Part shown: positions 50,491 to 58,850 of the stretch, one piece after another | How the letters are laid out: each line of letters starts with the position of its first letter | How positions within the stretch are numbered: the stretch's first letter is position 1 | From: Desulfobacterium sp. | GTDB taxonomy: Bacteria > Desulfobacterota > Desulfobacteria > Desulfobacterales > Desulfobacteraceae | Assembly: GCA_016342325.1 (NCBI GenBank) | Contig: JAEINR010000025.1 | Span: forward strand, 1 to 59,885 | Reading direction: 5' to 3' | Length of the DNA stretch: 59,885 nucleotides | The notes under the pieces: model-generated | The model's input: only the letters and a program-made list of their open reading frames with translations | Told to the model about the DNA's origin: nothing | Database searches by the model: none | Made by a program: the position numbers and the translations under genes

Positions 50491-51246
50491 TCATATGTGA
50501 ACAAAAACATATCCCCCCCGGCCATACCCGAAATGTTTAAACATATGGTTATAATTGGTAGAGAGACCTTTGTAAAAGGTGTCAAAACAAATCTGGTAGG
50601 GATGGGGTTGGTAGGGGTCCACATCCAGCAGGGTGACTTGACACGTGTCCGGGTCAAACCCTCCCACCGGAGAGATATGGGGAATATTGAGTTCCTGGAC
50701 AAAACTGCCCTGGTCAAAATGGGCAATGATCAGGCAATTGCCTTGGGTTTCAAATTGCGTAAGCCTGGCCAGAAGCGTCTCCTGGATGGACCGGGCAGAT
50801 CCACGGCCCCTTTTGGCCTGGACGGTCTCAACAGATCGGTAACCGATGTCATAGGTGTCCAGGCTGGCTTTCACCACCTGGGCGAGCACGGTCAGGGGAA
50901 GCCCTCGGCGGCCCTTGTAGCCATTCTCTCCCATGCGTTCCTTCCAATGGGCGGTTCTCACCTTTTCAAGGATTTCCTGCTGGGTAATGGGAGGCAGGTT
51001 CAGGGGCTGGTTCGTTTGCAGAATGGAATTGACCATGCAGACCACCGAGGCAACGGAACAGGAGGATTCGTGGAATTGCTTGACATGGTGGCGGAACAGC
51101 GCGTTCTTTAACGGGTTTCCGGTGGATTTGTAGGGGGTAAGAATATAATCGGCCCGATGGGGTCCAAAGGTGCCGGTTCCTGTTATTTTATGAAAATAAA
51201 ACCGCAGATAAAGATAGCTGCGCATGATATATCTTGATACAAGCAT
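50491..51246 (-). CDS. Phytochelatin-synthase-like cysteine peptidase
   Basis: 251 residues. The catalytic Cys-His-Asp triad of phytochelatin synthase is visible: Cys in FHESSCSVASVVCMVN (about residue 65), His in IPHISPVGGFDP (about 190) and Asp in VTLLDVDPY. Bacterial family members hydrolyse glutathione or other gamma-Glu-Cys peptides. The N-terminus is uncertain (ATG 51246 or 51225). No signal peptide. It lies upstream of the chaperone-substrate pair on the same strand with a 177-bp gap, so a role in that system, perhaps as a secreted enzyme, is conjecture. Confidence 0.78.
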   Translation of the reverse strand: MLVSRYIMRSYLYLRFYFHKITGTGTFGPHRADYILTPYKSTGNPLKNALFRHHVKQFHESSCSVASVVCMVNSILQTNQPLNLPPITQQEILEKVRTAHWKERMGENGYKGRRGLPLTVLAQVVKASLDTYDIGYRSVETVQAKRGRGSARSIQETLLARLTQFETQGNCLIIAHFDQGSFVQELNIPHISPVGGFDPDTCQVTLLDVDPYQPHPYQICFDTFYKGLSTNYNHMFKHFGYGRGGYVFVHI

Positions 51247-51592
51247 ATGGGTGACCCACCTTTTATGTTCAAGTTCTTTGATTTTTTACCAGTAATAAAT
51301 ATCTGTCCCAATGCTTCTTTGTCAATAGCGTTCAAAAAGAGGCAACATCGCTGTTCTAGGAATCCGTGACATTCAAAAAACAGCCCGTCCCTATCCCTGC
51401 CCCCAACCCACCCGACCGCCCCTATCCCATCAATAAAATACGATTTTTTATTGACAATGCCAATGAATTGATGGACAGTTCTGCCCCTTGAAAGAAGCCT
51501 TGGAGAGTGCGTGTCTTGCTCTTTTGAGAGATAGGGAGATGGTGGTTGGGAAATTAAGATTGGATACGACGGTTAGGGAGGATCAACATCAT
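51247..51592. other. Divergent intergenic region, no gene seen
   Basis: About 345 bp between the peptidase gene (minus) and the GGDEF gene (plus). It is AT-rich near 51270-51300 and 51430-51460 and holds one TTGACA (51453) without a convincing -10. Promoters for both genes must lie here. A TTG-started extension of the GGDEF frame (from 51488) is judged non-coding because a better ATG with AGGGAGGA exists at 51593. Confidence 0.5.
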
Positions 51593-52333
51593 ATGAACCC
51601 GTTAAAAGAACTCAACACAATTGTATCAGATATCATCACTGCAGATAGCCATGACAGTCAACTGGAAGCCGGACAAAAATTGTTAGCGTACACCGTGTGC
51701 ACGGCCGTTGACGAGGAATTCAGGGAACTTGCTGAAAATATCGCCATGCTGATGATCCAGAAGGAGGGTCGGGATCTTCATCTGGAGTTCATGGACGATG
51801 ACCTTCAAAAAACCAGCACGGCCCTTCATGAGGCAAAACATGACCCCTTGACAGGCCTGGCCAGTCGCGGCCTTTTCTATGAAACACTGGATGCGGCATT
51901 TGAGAAATCACAAAAAGAAGGCAACAAACTGGCCTTGATTCTCCTTGATCTGGATAATTTCAAGCCCGTCAACGACACCCATGGCCATGATGCAGGAGAT
52001 GCACTTTTAAGCCAGGCGGCCTTGAGGATAAAGGATGCAACCGGAGATGCAGGCATGTCCGCCCGCCTTGGCGGGGATGAATTTGTTGTTCTGTTACCGG
52101 ATCTCCAGGACGAAAAAGAGGCCTTCACCATTGCCCAAAAGATTCTGTTACGCCTAAAAAAACCGTTCAAGCTGGCTTCAGCCACGGTTTTCATCGATTC
52201 GTCCCTGGGGATCAGTTTTCTGGACGAGACAACCCAAGAATCCCGGGCCCTGTTAAAGCATGCAGACCTTGCCATGTATGAGGCAAAGAAGGCGGGTCGG
52301 GGACGATATGTGGCCTATACCGAAAAACATTAG
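51593..52333 (+). CDS. Cytoplasmic diguanylate cyclase (GGDEF)
   Basis: 246 residues from ATG 51593. An N-terminal helical region (~85 residues, with AGQKLLAYTVCTAVDEEF) is followed by a GGDEF domain: HDPLTGLASRGLFYETL, LDNFKPVNDTHGHDAGD and the active site ARLGGDEFVVLLP. No RxxD inhibitory site is present before GGDEF. No membrane segment. It makes c-di-GMP and lies 41 bp before the sigma-54 activator gene; both share a similar helical N-terminal style, so they may act together on the secretion genes. Confidence 0.88.
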   Translation: MNPLKELNTIVSDIITADSHDSQLEAGQKLLAYTVCTAVDEEFRELAENIAMLMIQKEGRDLHLEFMDDDLQKTSTALHEAKHDPLTGLASRGLFYETLDAAFEKSQKEGNKLALILLDLDNFKPVNDTHGHDAGDALLSQAALRIKDATGDAGMSARLGGDEFVVLLPDLQDEKEAFTIAQKILLRLKKPFKLASATVFIDSSLGISFLDETTQESRALLKHADLAMYEAKKAGRGRYVAYTEKH

Positions 52334-52374
52334 CCATCACTTGATTTTTACAAGGCATTACGGGGTTTCTCATT

Positions 52375-53727
52375 ATGGATATCAAAACCAATTCAGACGC
52401 TGAACTTTTAGAATTGATGGACCGGCTGTGTCATTATATTGCCTTTGAAACCACAGCCGAAACGGACGATAGGGGTATGGGTGCCGCAGAATCCAAGGCC
52501 CACCTGGGTATGGAAACCAAAGAAGAGATCATTGGGAACCTGTTTGCCCTGACAGACCAGGCCAAAACCTCCAAAGTTTTTTCCAGTCTTGCAGAATCCT
52601 TTGGCCTGATGCTGGTAAAACTGGAGGCCCGGGAGCTGAAGCAGGAAAAACTCATTGAAGCGTTAAAAGAAAACAACAGGGCACTTGAAATTGCAAAGGG
52701 TAAACTGGGCGAACAAAACAGGTCCCTGGTGCTTTCCCTGAGGGAAAAATACAGCCCAGCCCAGTTTGTTGGGCAGTGCAGGCAAATGCAAAAGGCAAAG
52801 CAACTTGCGTTGAATATCGCCATGCGTCCCATTAATACCATCATTTTAGGGGCCAGTGGAACCGGCAAGGAAGTGTTTGCCAAAATCATTCATTTTAATT
52901 CCCCCAGGGCCGACAAACCCTTTCTGGCCATCAACTGCACGGCCATTCCCGAGTCTTTGTTTGAAAGCGAAATGTTTGGTATTGAAAAGGGTGTTGCCAC
53001 CGGGGTTGCCCAGCGAAAGGGTTTTTTTGAACAGGCCCACACCGGCACTGTTTTTCTGGATGAAATCGGTGATATGCCCCTGGTGAACCAGGCAAAGCTG
53101 CTACGGGTCCTTGAAGAACGGGAAGTCCTCCGGGTGGGCGGCACGGCCCCCATAAAAATAGATGTTAAAATCATCAGCGCCACCAATGCCGATCTTAAAC
53201 AGGCGGTTGACCAGGGAAGGTTCAGGCAAGACCTCTATTATCGGTTAAATGTGGTGGAGCTTACCCTGCCCCTTTTGAAAGACCGGGGGGAGGACATTAT
53301 CATCCTGGCAGAAAAACTGCTAGCAAAGAATTGTTCAGACCTGGGGCGTTCCCCCCTTTCCCTGTCCGACGCTGCCCGGCAGTGTCTGCTTACATATGAC
53401 TGGCCGGGGAATGTCCGGGAACTGAACAATGAAATGGAGCGGGCCGCCGCCCTGACCCTGTCAGACGGGGTTGACATCGAAGATATGTCCGCCAAATTAA
53501 GCTCGCTTCACTGTTCCCCGGACCATAGGGATGTTCAAGGCAGTACCGAGCCCCACCATCAGACAAGGGAACGAACCGGGTTTAATCTGGCAAAAGTCGA
53601 ACAACAGGTGGTCTTACAGGCCCTGGAAAGAACTGGCGGCAACAAGACAAAAACAGCTTCCCTGCTCGGCATCACCCGGGAAGGGTTGCGGAAAAAACTA
53701 TTGAGATTTAAAGCCATCCCTCTGTAA
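52375..53727 (+). CDS. Sigma-54-dependent transcriptional activator with variant GAFTGA loop
   Basis: 450 residues. N-terminal ~135 residues helical, without receiver or PAS domain I can see; helix with KLEARELKQEKLIEALKENN is coiled-coil-like. AAA+ domain: Walker A LGASGTGKE, Walker B VFLDEIGDM, arginine finger FRQDLYYRLN. The sigma-54 contact loop reads EKGVATGVAQRKG instead of KGAFTGA. C-terminal Fis-type helix-turn-helix (GGNKTKTASLLGITREGLRKKL). It probably activates nearby secretion genes. The variant loop may alter sigma-54 contact. Confidence 0.92.
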   Translation: MDIKTNSDAELLELMDRLCHYIAFETTAETDDRGMGAAESKAHLGMETKEEIIGNLFALTDQAKTSKVFSSLAESFGLMLVKLEARELKQEKLIEALKENNRALEIAKGKLGEQNRSLVLSLREKYSPAQFVGQCRQMQKAKQLALNIAMRPINTIILGASGTGKEVFAKIIHFNSPRADKPFLAINCTAIPESLFESEMFGIEKGVATGVAQRKGFFEQAHTGTVFLDEIGDMPLVNQAKLLRVLEEREVLRVGGTAPIKIDVKIISATNADLKQAVDQGRFRQDLYYRLNVVELTLPLLKDRGEDIIILAEKLLAKNCSDLGRSPLSLSDAARQCLLTYDWPGNVRELNNEMERAAALTLSDGVDIEDMSAKLSSLHCSPDHRDVQGSTEPHHQTRERTGFNLAKVEQQVVLQALERTGGNKTKTASLLGITREGLRKKLLRFKAIPL

Positions 53728-54075
53728 ATCTCAATAATTCCTATTTCTATTTTGCAGGAATCTATGGTAGTTATTTTTTTTGACCAAGGGACCACAGGGT
53801 GAGAAAGCGCTTTATTTGGAAACGAACAGGAGGTAAAGGCAATGTATTTCATACCATCGGCAACTTCATTGGCAGGCGTGTCTCCGGCCGGAAAAGACAG
53901 GCAACGTTGTTGGCACTTCCCTGAAACCCAAGAGCAAAAAATACCGTTTTTACCGCTATAATAGGACTTTTGAGCCATGGTACACTAATTGCTATATGCT
54001 AACGGATAATAGTTATCGTCATTATAATTCAGCTATGTTTTTTATAGTTCCATAACAGAAAGAGGAGTTTACAGC
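53728..54075. other. Regulatory gap before the secretion genes
   Basis: About 350 bp between the sigma-54 activator and the large secreted-type protein. A TGGCAC at 53911-53916 resembles a -24 element, but the -12 position reads TGAAA, so it is not a convincing sigma-54 promoter. A small open frame with a strong ribosome site lies inside (53842-53961). AT-rich DNA at 54000-54050 probably carries the promoter of the downstream gene, whose ATG has AGAGGAG upstream. Confidence 0.5.
53842..53961 (+). CDS. Possible 39-residue small protein
   Basis: ATG at 53842 preceded by AGGAGG with eight bases spacing, reading MYFIPSATSLAGVSPAGKDR and ending at TAA 53959-53961. No homology recognised. The strong ribosome site is the main evidence; an overlapping GTG frame is equally short. 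It could encode a leader peptide or be spurious. Confidence 0.3.
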   Translation: MYFIPSATSLAGVSPAGKDRQRCWHFPETQEQKIPFLPL

Positions 54076-56598
54076 ATGAACGGTGTTGTTAGTGCAGGTG
54101 TTAGTACGGGTGTGGTGACCCAGCCCACAGACGTTCAGGAAAGTGTGTCTCCCCAAACAACCGAAACAACCTCCCAGGTTGAGCAGACGTTGGGCGGTGC
54201 TCCCAGAACCCCTGTGACTGCAAGCACAAGCGCCCAACAAACGGTTTCCACACGCCCCCTCTCCTCCCTGGGGGGAACCGGTACAAGGGGGGTCTCCTCA
54301 AATCCCCAAACCACCCAAAAGGCCCAGAGCAAGGCAAGGGCAGGCCTGGCAAAACAGATCGGCATCACCGTGCCCCCCGCATCAAGGGCCGTGAGCCTTG
54401 ACAGCCGGATGATCGCAAAGGAGATTCAAAGCCTTCCGAAAAGTCAGCGCCAGGCCGCAATGGCCCAGGCCGGCAAGACCCTGCAGCAGCGGGTGAACAA
54501 CGGCTTCAAGGTCCACCAGCAGATCCAGGCCGGCACGGCAAATACCCCGGCCTCATCCACGGACATCAGGGATTTCATGACCTTTCTCACGGCCAAGGCC
54601 AGCCAGAAGACCGCCGCTTTTGCCAACGGCGCTTTCAATCTGCCCGACCCGGGCAACAAGATCCGTGATTTTCTCGATTCCTCCACAGAGGTCTACCAGC
54701 GAAGTTCCACCCATATCGAAGGCTTCAGTGACCATGGGGGATGCGGTCACAGGGGCATCGATCTGAAACTGCCCCATGGCATGGGCACCCTCATGTACGG
54801 CGGCATGGAAGACGGAGTGATGGGCACCCAGGGGGACAGGATCTTCCTAAAGATGGAGAGCCATGGCTGCCGGATTTCAACCCTTTCAGAGAACCAGGTG
54901 GATACCCAAGGCCCCCAGAGCCGGCCCAAACGATTCATGTCAGATATTTTGAGTGCCGTCAAACATGGTTGGGGTGCCATTAAGACCCTGCTGGGCCTGC
55001 AAAATACAAAGGGTACACGAAAAGAACGGTTGGACAAGGGCGTGGAAAAAAGCTTTAAAGCCCTTGTGGAAAAGGCAAGGACTTCCGGGACTCCGGGGCT
55101 TGCCGATGCATTGGACCTAAACAATCCCGCCGGCAAGAGAACAGGCCATGGCGTTCGCACCATGATGAAGAACATCAATGTCCTCCTGGACCTGGAAAAT
55201 CAACCGGAAAAGGCAAAGGCGATCCTGGGACTGGAGACGCTGCCCCAGGACCTCCGGACCGAATTGGAGGCATTCAAGGGCGAGCTTGAAAGCCGGTACG
55301 ACCATGTGGAGCATCGTATCGGCAATGAAGTCGTCTTTGACACGGAGGAACTCACCGGGGCCGGCAATGCCAAAGATAAAATGCGGGAGGGCCAGGCAAG
55401 GAGCCTCGTCTCCCAACTCACGACCATCAAAGACGCTGAATCCGTCACCACCGATGATCTCAAGGGCCTGGTCACAACCATGTATGCCCTGGGTTCAACC
55501 ATTGATGGCGAAGGCAAGGACGATCGGGCGGCCCAGAAGGATGCCGCCATAACCAAGGCCATCACCGGCCTATCCACCGGCCAGAAAGCCCACCTGAATG
55601 AAATTCTCACCTCCCCCAAGGTCCAGGACCTGGCCAACGAATTTTTGGACAGATCCATGGGTGCGGAATTCGAATTGCCCGGGCACAGCCTGGGCCATCA
55701 GCAGGAACTCAATGTCCGGGGGCTCATGGCGGACGCCATGGAGACCCTGACCTTCATGACCCAGGAAGTCGGGGGGCAGCCCCGACTGGACGGAGAATAC
55801 GCCCAAAGCCAGGTGGAAGACCTGACAGACACCATCTTTGATATTACAGACGCCATGACCGAACCAAAATCCCAGGAACAGATCCAGGAATACCTCTCGG
55901 GTGTAAAGATAGAAAACCGGTCCGCCCTGCAATTGCAGACAGCTGCCGGTAAAGGAAACATGGTGGTGGGAACCAGTGCCAAGGCCCTGTTCCCCTCAGG
56001 CCCCCCACGTGTTAATTCAAAAGATCTCAATGCCAAAACAAAGGAACAGGTGAAAGACCTGTTGAATAATCCCCCAGCCACAGCAACCGAGGGACTGGCA
56101 AACAGGCTTGGTATTTCAGATAATTTTATGAATGACTTTGCAAGGTCTGGTGTGGTGGTTAATGGCACCAGAATTGGCAGTCTCCCATCAAATCCCCCCC
56201 AGGAACACCTAGACCAGGCGCTTCAAACATTTGTGGATGCCCTGGGAGGACCTGAACAAGCGGTCACCGCATCAAAGCTGCTGTTCCAGGCAGGAGAGGC
56301 GGTTGTGATGACGACCCACTTTGAAAACACCGGAGAAACAGGCCAGGCCCTTGGCCAGGCCATGCTCCAGGTGCAACAGCAGACAGCCCACCTGATTGGA
56401 ACGAGTCTCCCCACAGGATCGGAACGATCCATCACCGTGGATGACGACGGCAGCGCCACCCTGAGCCTTCGCCATAACATGGGCGCCATGGATCAGGTAA
56501 CCTACAACGCAGAACTGGGAATAAAACTGAGCAGCCTTTCCGGGGATGTCCAGGTGGAAATGGTGCAGACAGCCATGGTATTTACAAGTAACGATTAG
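54076..56598 (+). CDS. Large unknown protein, second candidate type III secreted substrate
   Basis: 840 residues, AGAGGAG upstream. The first ~110 residues are Ser/Thr/Gln-rich and low in structure (VVTQPTDVQESVSPQTTET), as expected for a type III secretion signal and chaperone-binding region. The middle is helical. The C-terminal ~200 residues share the SDNFMNDFARSGVVVNGTRIG and LLFQAGEAVV module with the protein at 47669-49798 and end in beta-like strands. No signal peptide. The next gene, 36 bp on, is a CesT-like chaperone. Function unknown. Confidence 0.75.
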   Translation: MNGVVSAGVSTGVVTQPTDVQESVSPQTTETTSQVEQTLGGAPRTPVTASTSAQQTVSTRPLSSLGGTGTRGVSSNPQTTQKAQSKARAGLAKQIGITVPPASRAVSLDSRMIAKEIQSLPKSQRQAAMAQAGKTLQQRVNNGFKVHQQIQAGTANTPASSTDIRDFMTFLTAKASQKTAAFANGAFNLPDPGNKIRDFLDSSTEVYQRSSTHIEGFSDHGGCGHRGIDLKLPHGMGTLMYGGMEDGVMGTQGDRIFLKMESHGCRISTLSENQVDTQGPQSRPKRFMSDILSAVKHGWGAIKTLLGLQNTKGTRKERLDKGVEKSFKALVEKARTSGTPGLADALDLNNPAGKRTGHGVRTMMKNINVLLDLENQPEKAKAILGLETLPQDLRTELEAFKGELESRYDHVEHRIGNEVVFDTEELTGAGNAKDKMREGQARSLVSQLTTIKDAESVTTDDLKGLVTTMYALGSTIDGEGKDDRAAQKDAAITKAITGLSTGQKAHLNEILTSPKVQDLANEFLDRSMGAEFELPGHSLGHQQELNVRGLMADAMETLTFMTQEVGGQPRLDGEYAQSQVEDLTDTIFDITDAMTEPKSQEQIQEYLSGVKIENRSALQLQTAAGKGNMVVGTSAKALFPSGPPRVNSKDLNAKTKEQVKDLLNNPPATATEGLANRLGISDNFMNDFARSGVVVNGTRIGSLPSNPPQEHLDQALQTFVDALGGPEQAVTASKLLFQAGEAVVMTTHFENTGETGQALGQAMLQVQQQTAHLIGTSLPTGSERSITVDDDGSATLSLRHNMGAMDQVTYNAELGIKLSSLSGDVQVEMVQTAMVFTSND

Positions 56599-56634
56599 CG
56601 AGCAAACTGTTTGAATCCATCTTAAGGAGCAAAA

Positions 56635-57090
56635 ATGAATTTTTCAGACCAGTCCCAGGCCATACTGGATCATATTGCGGAGCAGGCGGGCATTGAACCC
56701 TTTCAGTTCGATGATACGGGAAGGGCTTTTTTCAACGCCAATGACATGACGTTTCTCTTTTACGGCCTGGAAGATGAAAAGGTGCTTGTGACTGCCATTT
56801 ACATGGGCCAGCCCGATCTGGATGATGCGGATTTTCTCTACACCGTTCTCTGCGGTAACCATTTATGGGAATTGACCGGGGGGGGCAGCCTTTCCATCGA
56901 CAGTGACACAGGCCACATCTGCCTCCACCATCGTCTGGATCTGCCCCTGGAAGACCCGGCTGAAATCGAGGCATTTTTCGGCAATCTTCTCGGTGCGGCC
57001 GACTATTGGAAGGAGATTCTCTCCAAGGCAGACGGGGCGACCGGTTCGAATTTAACAGCGGCTGAAGCCCAGCATTTTATCCGGGTTTGA
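56635..57090 (+). CDS. CesT/Tir-type type III secretion chaperone
   Basis: 151 residues, AAGGAG six bases before ATG. It has the class I chaperone pattern: N-terminal helix, then GIEPFQFDDTGRAFFN, VTAIYMGQPDLDD, LSIDSDTGHICLHHRLDLPLED and a closing helix AEIEAFFGNLLGAADYWKEIL. Acidic and small. It is the likely chaperone for the 840-residue protein just upstream. It resembles the chaperone at 49828-50313 only in general plan. Confidence 0.75.
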   Translation: MNFSDQSQAILDHIAEQAGIEPFQFDDTGRAFFNANDMTFLFYGLEDEKVLVTAIYMGQPDLDDADFLYTVLCGNHLWELTGGGSLSIDSDTGHICLHHRLDLPLEDPAEIEAFFGNLLGAADYWKEILSKADGATGSNLTAAEAQHFIRV

Positions 57091-57118
57091 TCCAACGGTT
57101 TAAAACAAGGACGTCATT

Positions 57119-57397
57119 ATGGAACTGGGCGGTTATTTTCAGTCATTGACCATCATCTTTGTCATTCTCGGATTCCTGGGCCTTGTGCTCTGGGGAATAA
57201 AGAGATATGGGGCACGGTTTGGATTCAACCGATTCCACCAGGACAGGGATCTCTGCCTGGAAGATCATATTTCCCTGGGTCCCAAAAGGGATGCCTGTGT
57301 TATCCGGTACAAGGACAAGCGGTTTCTGCTGGGGGTGACCGACCATGGGATAAGTCTTTTGTCCGTATTGGACAACGATAAAAAACAGGGAGAATAA
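57119..57397 (+). CDS. FliO-like membrane protein in the type III secretion locus
   Basis: 92 residues: one N-terminal membrane helix (SLTIIFVILGFLGLVLWGI) and a small soluble domain DHISLGPKRDACVIRYKDKRFLLGVTDHGISLLSVL, the FliO pattern (LxLGPKRxxxxVxxxxRxLLLGVTxxGIxLL). FliO assists assembly of the flagellar export gate, whereas injectisomes normally lack it. Neighbours here are injectisome-type chaperones, not flagellar genes. It lies two bases before the next gene. Confidence 0.7.
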   Translation: MELGGYFQSLTIIFVILGFLGLVLWGIKRYGARFGFNRFHQDRDLCLEDHISLGPKRDACVIRYKDKRFLLGVTDHGISLLSVLDNDKKQGE

Positions 57398-57398
57398 A

Positions 57399-57758
57399 AT
57401 GTCAAAGACCCGGGAAGTCGAAGAAATCGAATCAAAAATAAGAGCGATCGACCAGGAGATGGCCGCAGCCGACAAACGACTGGAACGATTCAAACAGGCG
57501 GCGGCGGACATCAAAGAGAAAAACAAGCGGAACCTTAAAGCAATGGGACTGGCATCCCCGGCCGAGCTGGAAAAGCTGATCAAGGACCAGGGAATTCATC
57601 CGGATGGCCTGAACATGTTCAAGGACGCCCTGGCAGCCAAGGGCTGGACCATGCCCGAATCCCTGGCAAAGCTTGTACCGACAAAAAAAGAGACCGATTC
57701 GGGTAAAACGGCAGCAGCCCCCGTAAAGAAGAAAAAAAGAGTTAAAATAAGACTTTAA
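57399..57758 (+). CDS. Small coiled-coil protein of unknown function in the secretion locus
   Basis: 119 residues, GGGAG ribosome site. Residues ~5-45 form a charged coiled coil (EEIESKIRAIDQEMAAADKR); the middle resembles a short helical bundle, and the tail is lysine-rich (VKKKKRVKIRL). No family recognised. Tightly packed between the FliO-like and EspA/SseB-like genes, so presumably part of the same operon; a cytoplasmic sorting-platform or chaperone role is possible but not shown. Confidence 0.7.
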   Translation: MSKTREVEEIESKIRAIDQEMAAADKRLERFKQAAADIKEKNKRNLKAMGLASPAELEKLIKDQGIHPDGLNMFKDALAAKGWTMPESLAKLVPTKKETDSGKTAAAPVKKKKRVKIRL

Positions 57759-57774
57759 TCAAAGGAGGCAAACA

Positions 57775-58338
57775 ATGACCGCAGTTTCTGCAACGTCCAC
57801 TCAAGATATTTTAGCCGCCTATGAACTCGGTAAAACCGGTGATTTGGAGGCCATGACCCTACAAATAAACAGCTGCACCAACCCCATCCAGGCCTTTGCC
57901 TGTGTGGCTGCTTTTTTTGCCGGTGAACAGGAAACCATCATGGGCGAGAAACTTGAGGAGTATGAAGCCCAGCACAACGAATATAAGGAATGTCTCCAAT
58001 ACTCCAAGGAGGCCCACGAGGGAAAGTCCGAAACAGTATCGAATAAATACTCCTATTCAGGTTCCGGTTTTGACGATTATATGAATAAAATCAGCGATGG
58101 TAAGTATTCATCAAAAATGGACAAAGGTAACGACGGCAAGCACAATAAAGAAGAATGGCAATCCTTTGCCGATGTGATCAACCAGCAAAAGGACATGGAA
58201 TCCACGGATCTGAACAAGCTCTCCACGGAGATGGATATGGCGGTGAAGGATTCCAGCGAGGCAGAACAGATGGTGGTAAATGCGGTGAAAAAAATGATCG
58301 AACTGATGACCACCCAGGGAAAGGGTGCAGGAGGTTAA
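57775..58338 (+). CDS. EspA/SseB-like type III filament or translocator subunit
   Basis: 187 residues with AAAGGAGG upstream. No signal peptide; largely helical. A central FDDYMNKISDG and KMDKG followed by a long helix (NQQKDMESTDLNKLSTEM) and C-terminal helix VVNAVKKMIELMTTQ resembles the SseB/EspA family, where IDDYM...LDKG leads into a coiled coil that polymerises into the needle extension. Followed at once by a SycD-type chaperone gene, the usual partner for such subunits. The match is by eye and moderate. Confidence 0.6.
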   Translation: MTAVSATSTQDILAAYELGKTGDLEAMTLQINSCTNPIQAFACVAAFFAGEQETIMGEKLEEYEAQHNEYKECLQYSKEAHEGKSETVSNKYSYSGSGFDDYMNKISDGKYSSKMDKGNDGKHNKEEWQSFADVINQQKDMESTDLNKLSTEMDMAVKDSSEAEQMVVNAVKKMIELMTTQGKGAGG

Positions 58339-58339
58339 A

Positions 58340-58837
58340 TTGACAGAAATCGTGGATAAAAAAATGCTGATGGATGAGTTCGAGAAAGCGTCCACATATT
58401 TAGAGGCAATCCTTAGTGGAAAAACCACCCTTGCAAAGGCGGCAAAGGTGTCGACCCAGGAGCTGGACGAACTGTTTACCAAGGCGCAAACAGCCCTTCA
58501 ACTGGAAGATTTCCCAAAAGCGGAGGAGCTGTTCACCACCTTGCTTGTGTTGAACAACAAGGATACCAGGGCCGCCATGGGACTGGCCGGCGCCCTGGAG
58601 GGTCAGGCCAAATATGAATTTGCCATGCCCGTCTATTTTCTGGTGCTGGCCACCACCTTGTATGATCCGGTGGCACCGTTCAGGGCAGGCATCTGCCTGA
58701 TGCACCTGGGTAAAAAGGAAGAGGCGATCAAACTTTTCCAGCTTGCCGCAGATTGTAAGGGTGAGATAAAGAATCCCAAAAAACAGGTGTATATTGAAAA
58801 GGCCAATGGCATGTTAAAGGCGCTGGCTGCAAATTAA
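58340..58837 (+). CDS. SycD/LcrH/SicA-type TPR secretion chaperone 1
   Basis: 165 residues from TTG 58340, preferred because AGGAGG stands five bases upstream; a GTG at 58325 would overlap the previous stop. Three TPRs: LDELFTKAQTALQLEDFPKAEELFTTLLVLNN, TRAAMGLAGALEGQAKYEFAMPVYFLVL and APFRAGICLMHLGKKEEAIKLFQLAAD. This matches class II chaperones of translocators, including the RxxMGLAxxxEGQxxYExAxxxY pattern. Clients are probably the adjacent EspA/SseB-like protein or pore subunits beyond the window. Confidence 0.82.
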   Translation: MTEIVDKKMLMDEFEKASTYLEAILSGKTTLAKAAKVSTQELDELFTKAQTALQLEDFPKAEELFTTLLVLNNKDTRAAMGLAGALEGQAKYEFAMPVYFLVLATTLYDPVAPFRAGICLMHLGKKEEAIKLFQLAADCKGEIKNPKKQVYIEKANGMLKALAAN

Positions 58838-58850
58838 AAATGAGGTAAAA

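Noticed and set aside
53911-53927. Sigma-54 promoter upstream of the 840-residue protein
   Set aside because: TGGCAC is present but the -12 position reads TGAAA instead of TTGC(A/T).
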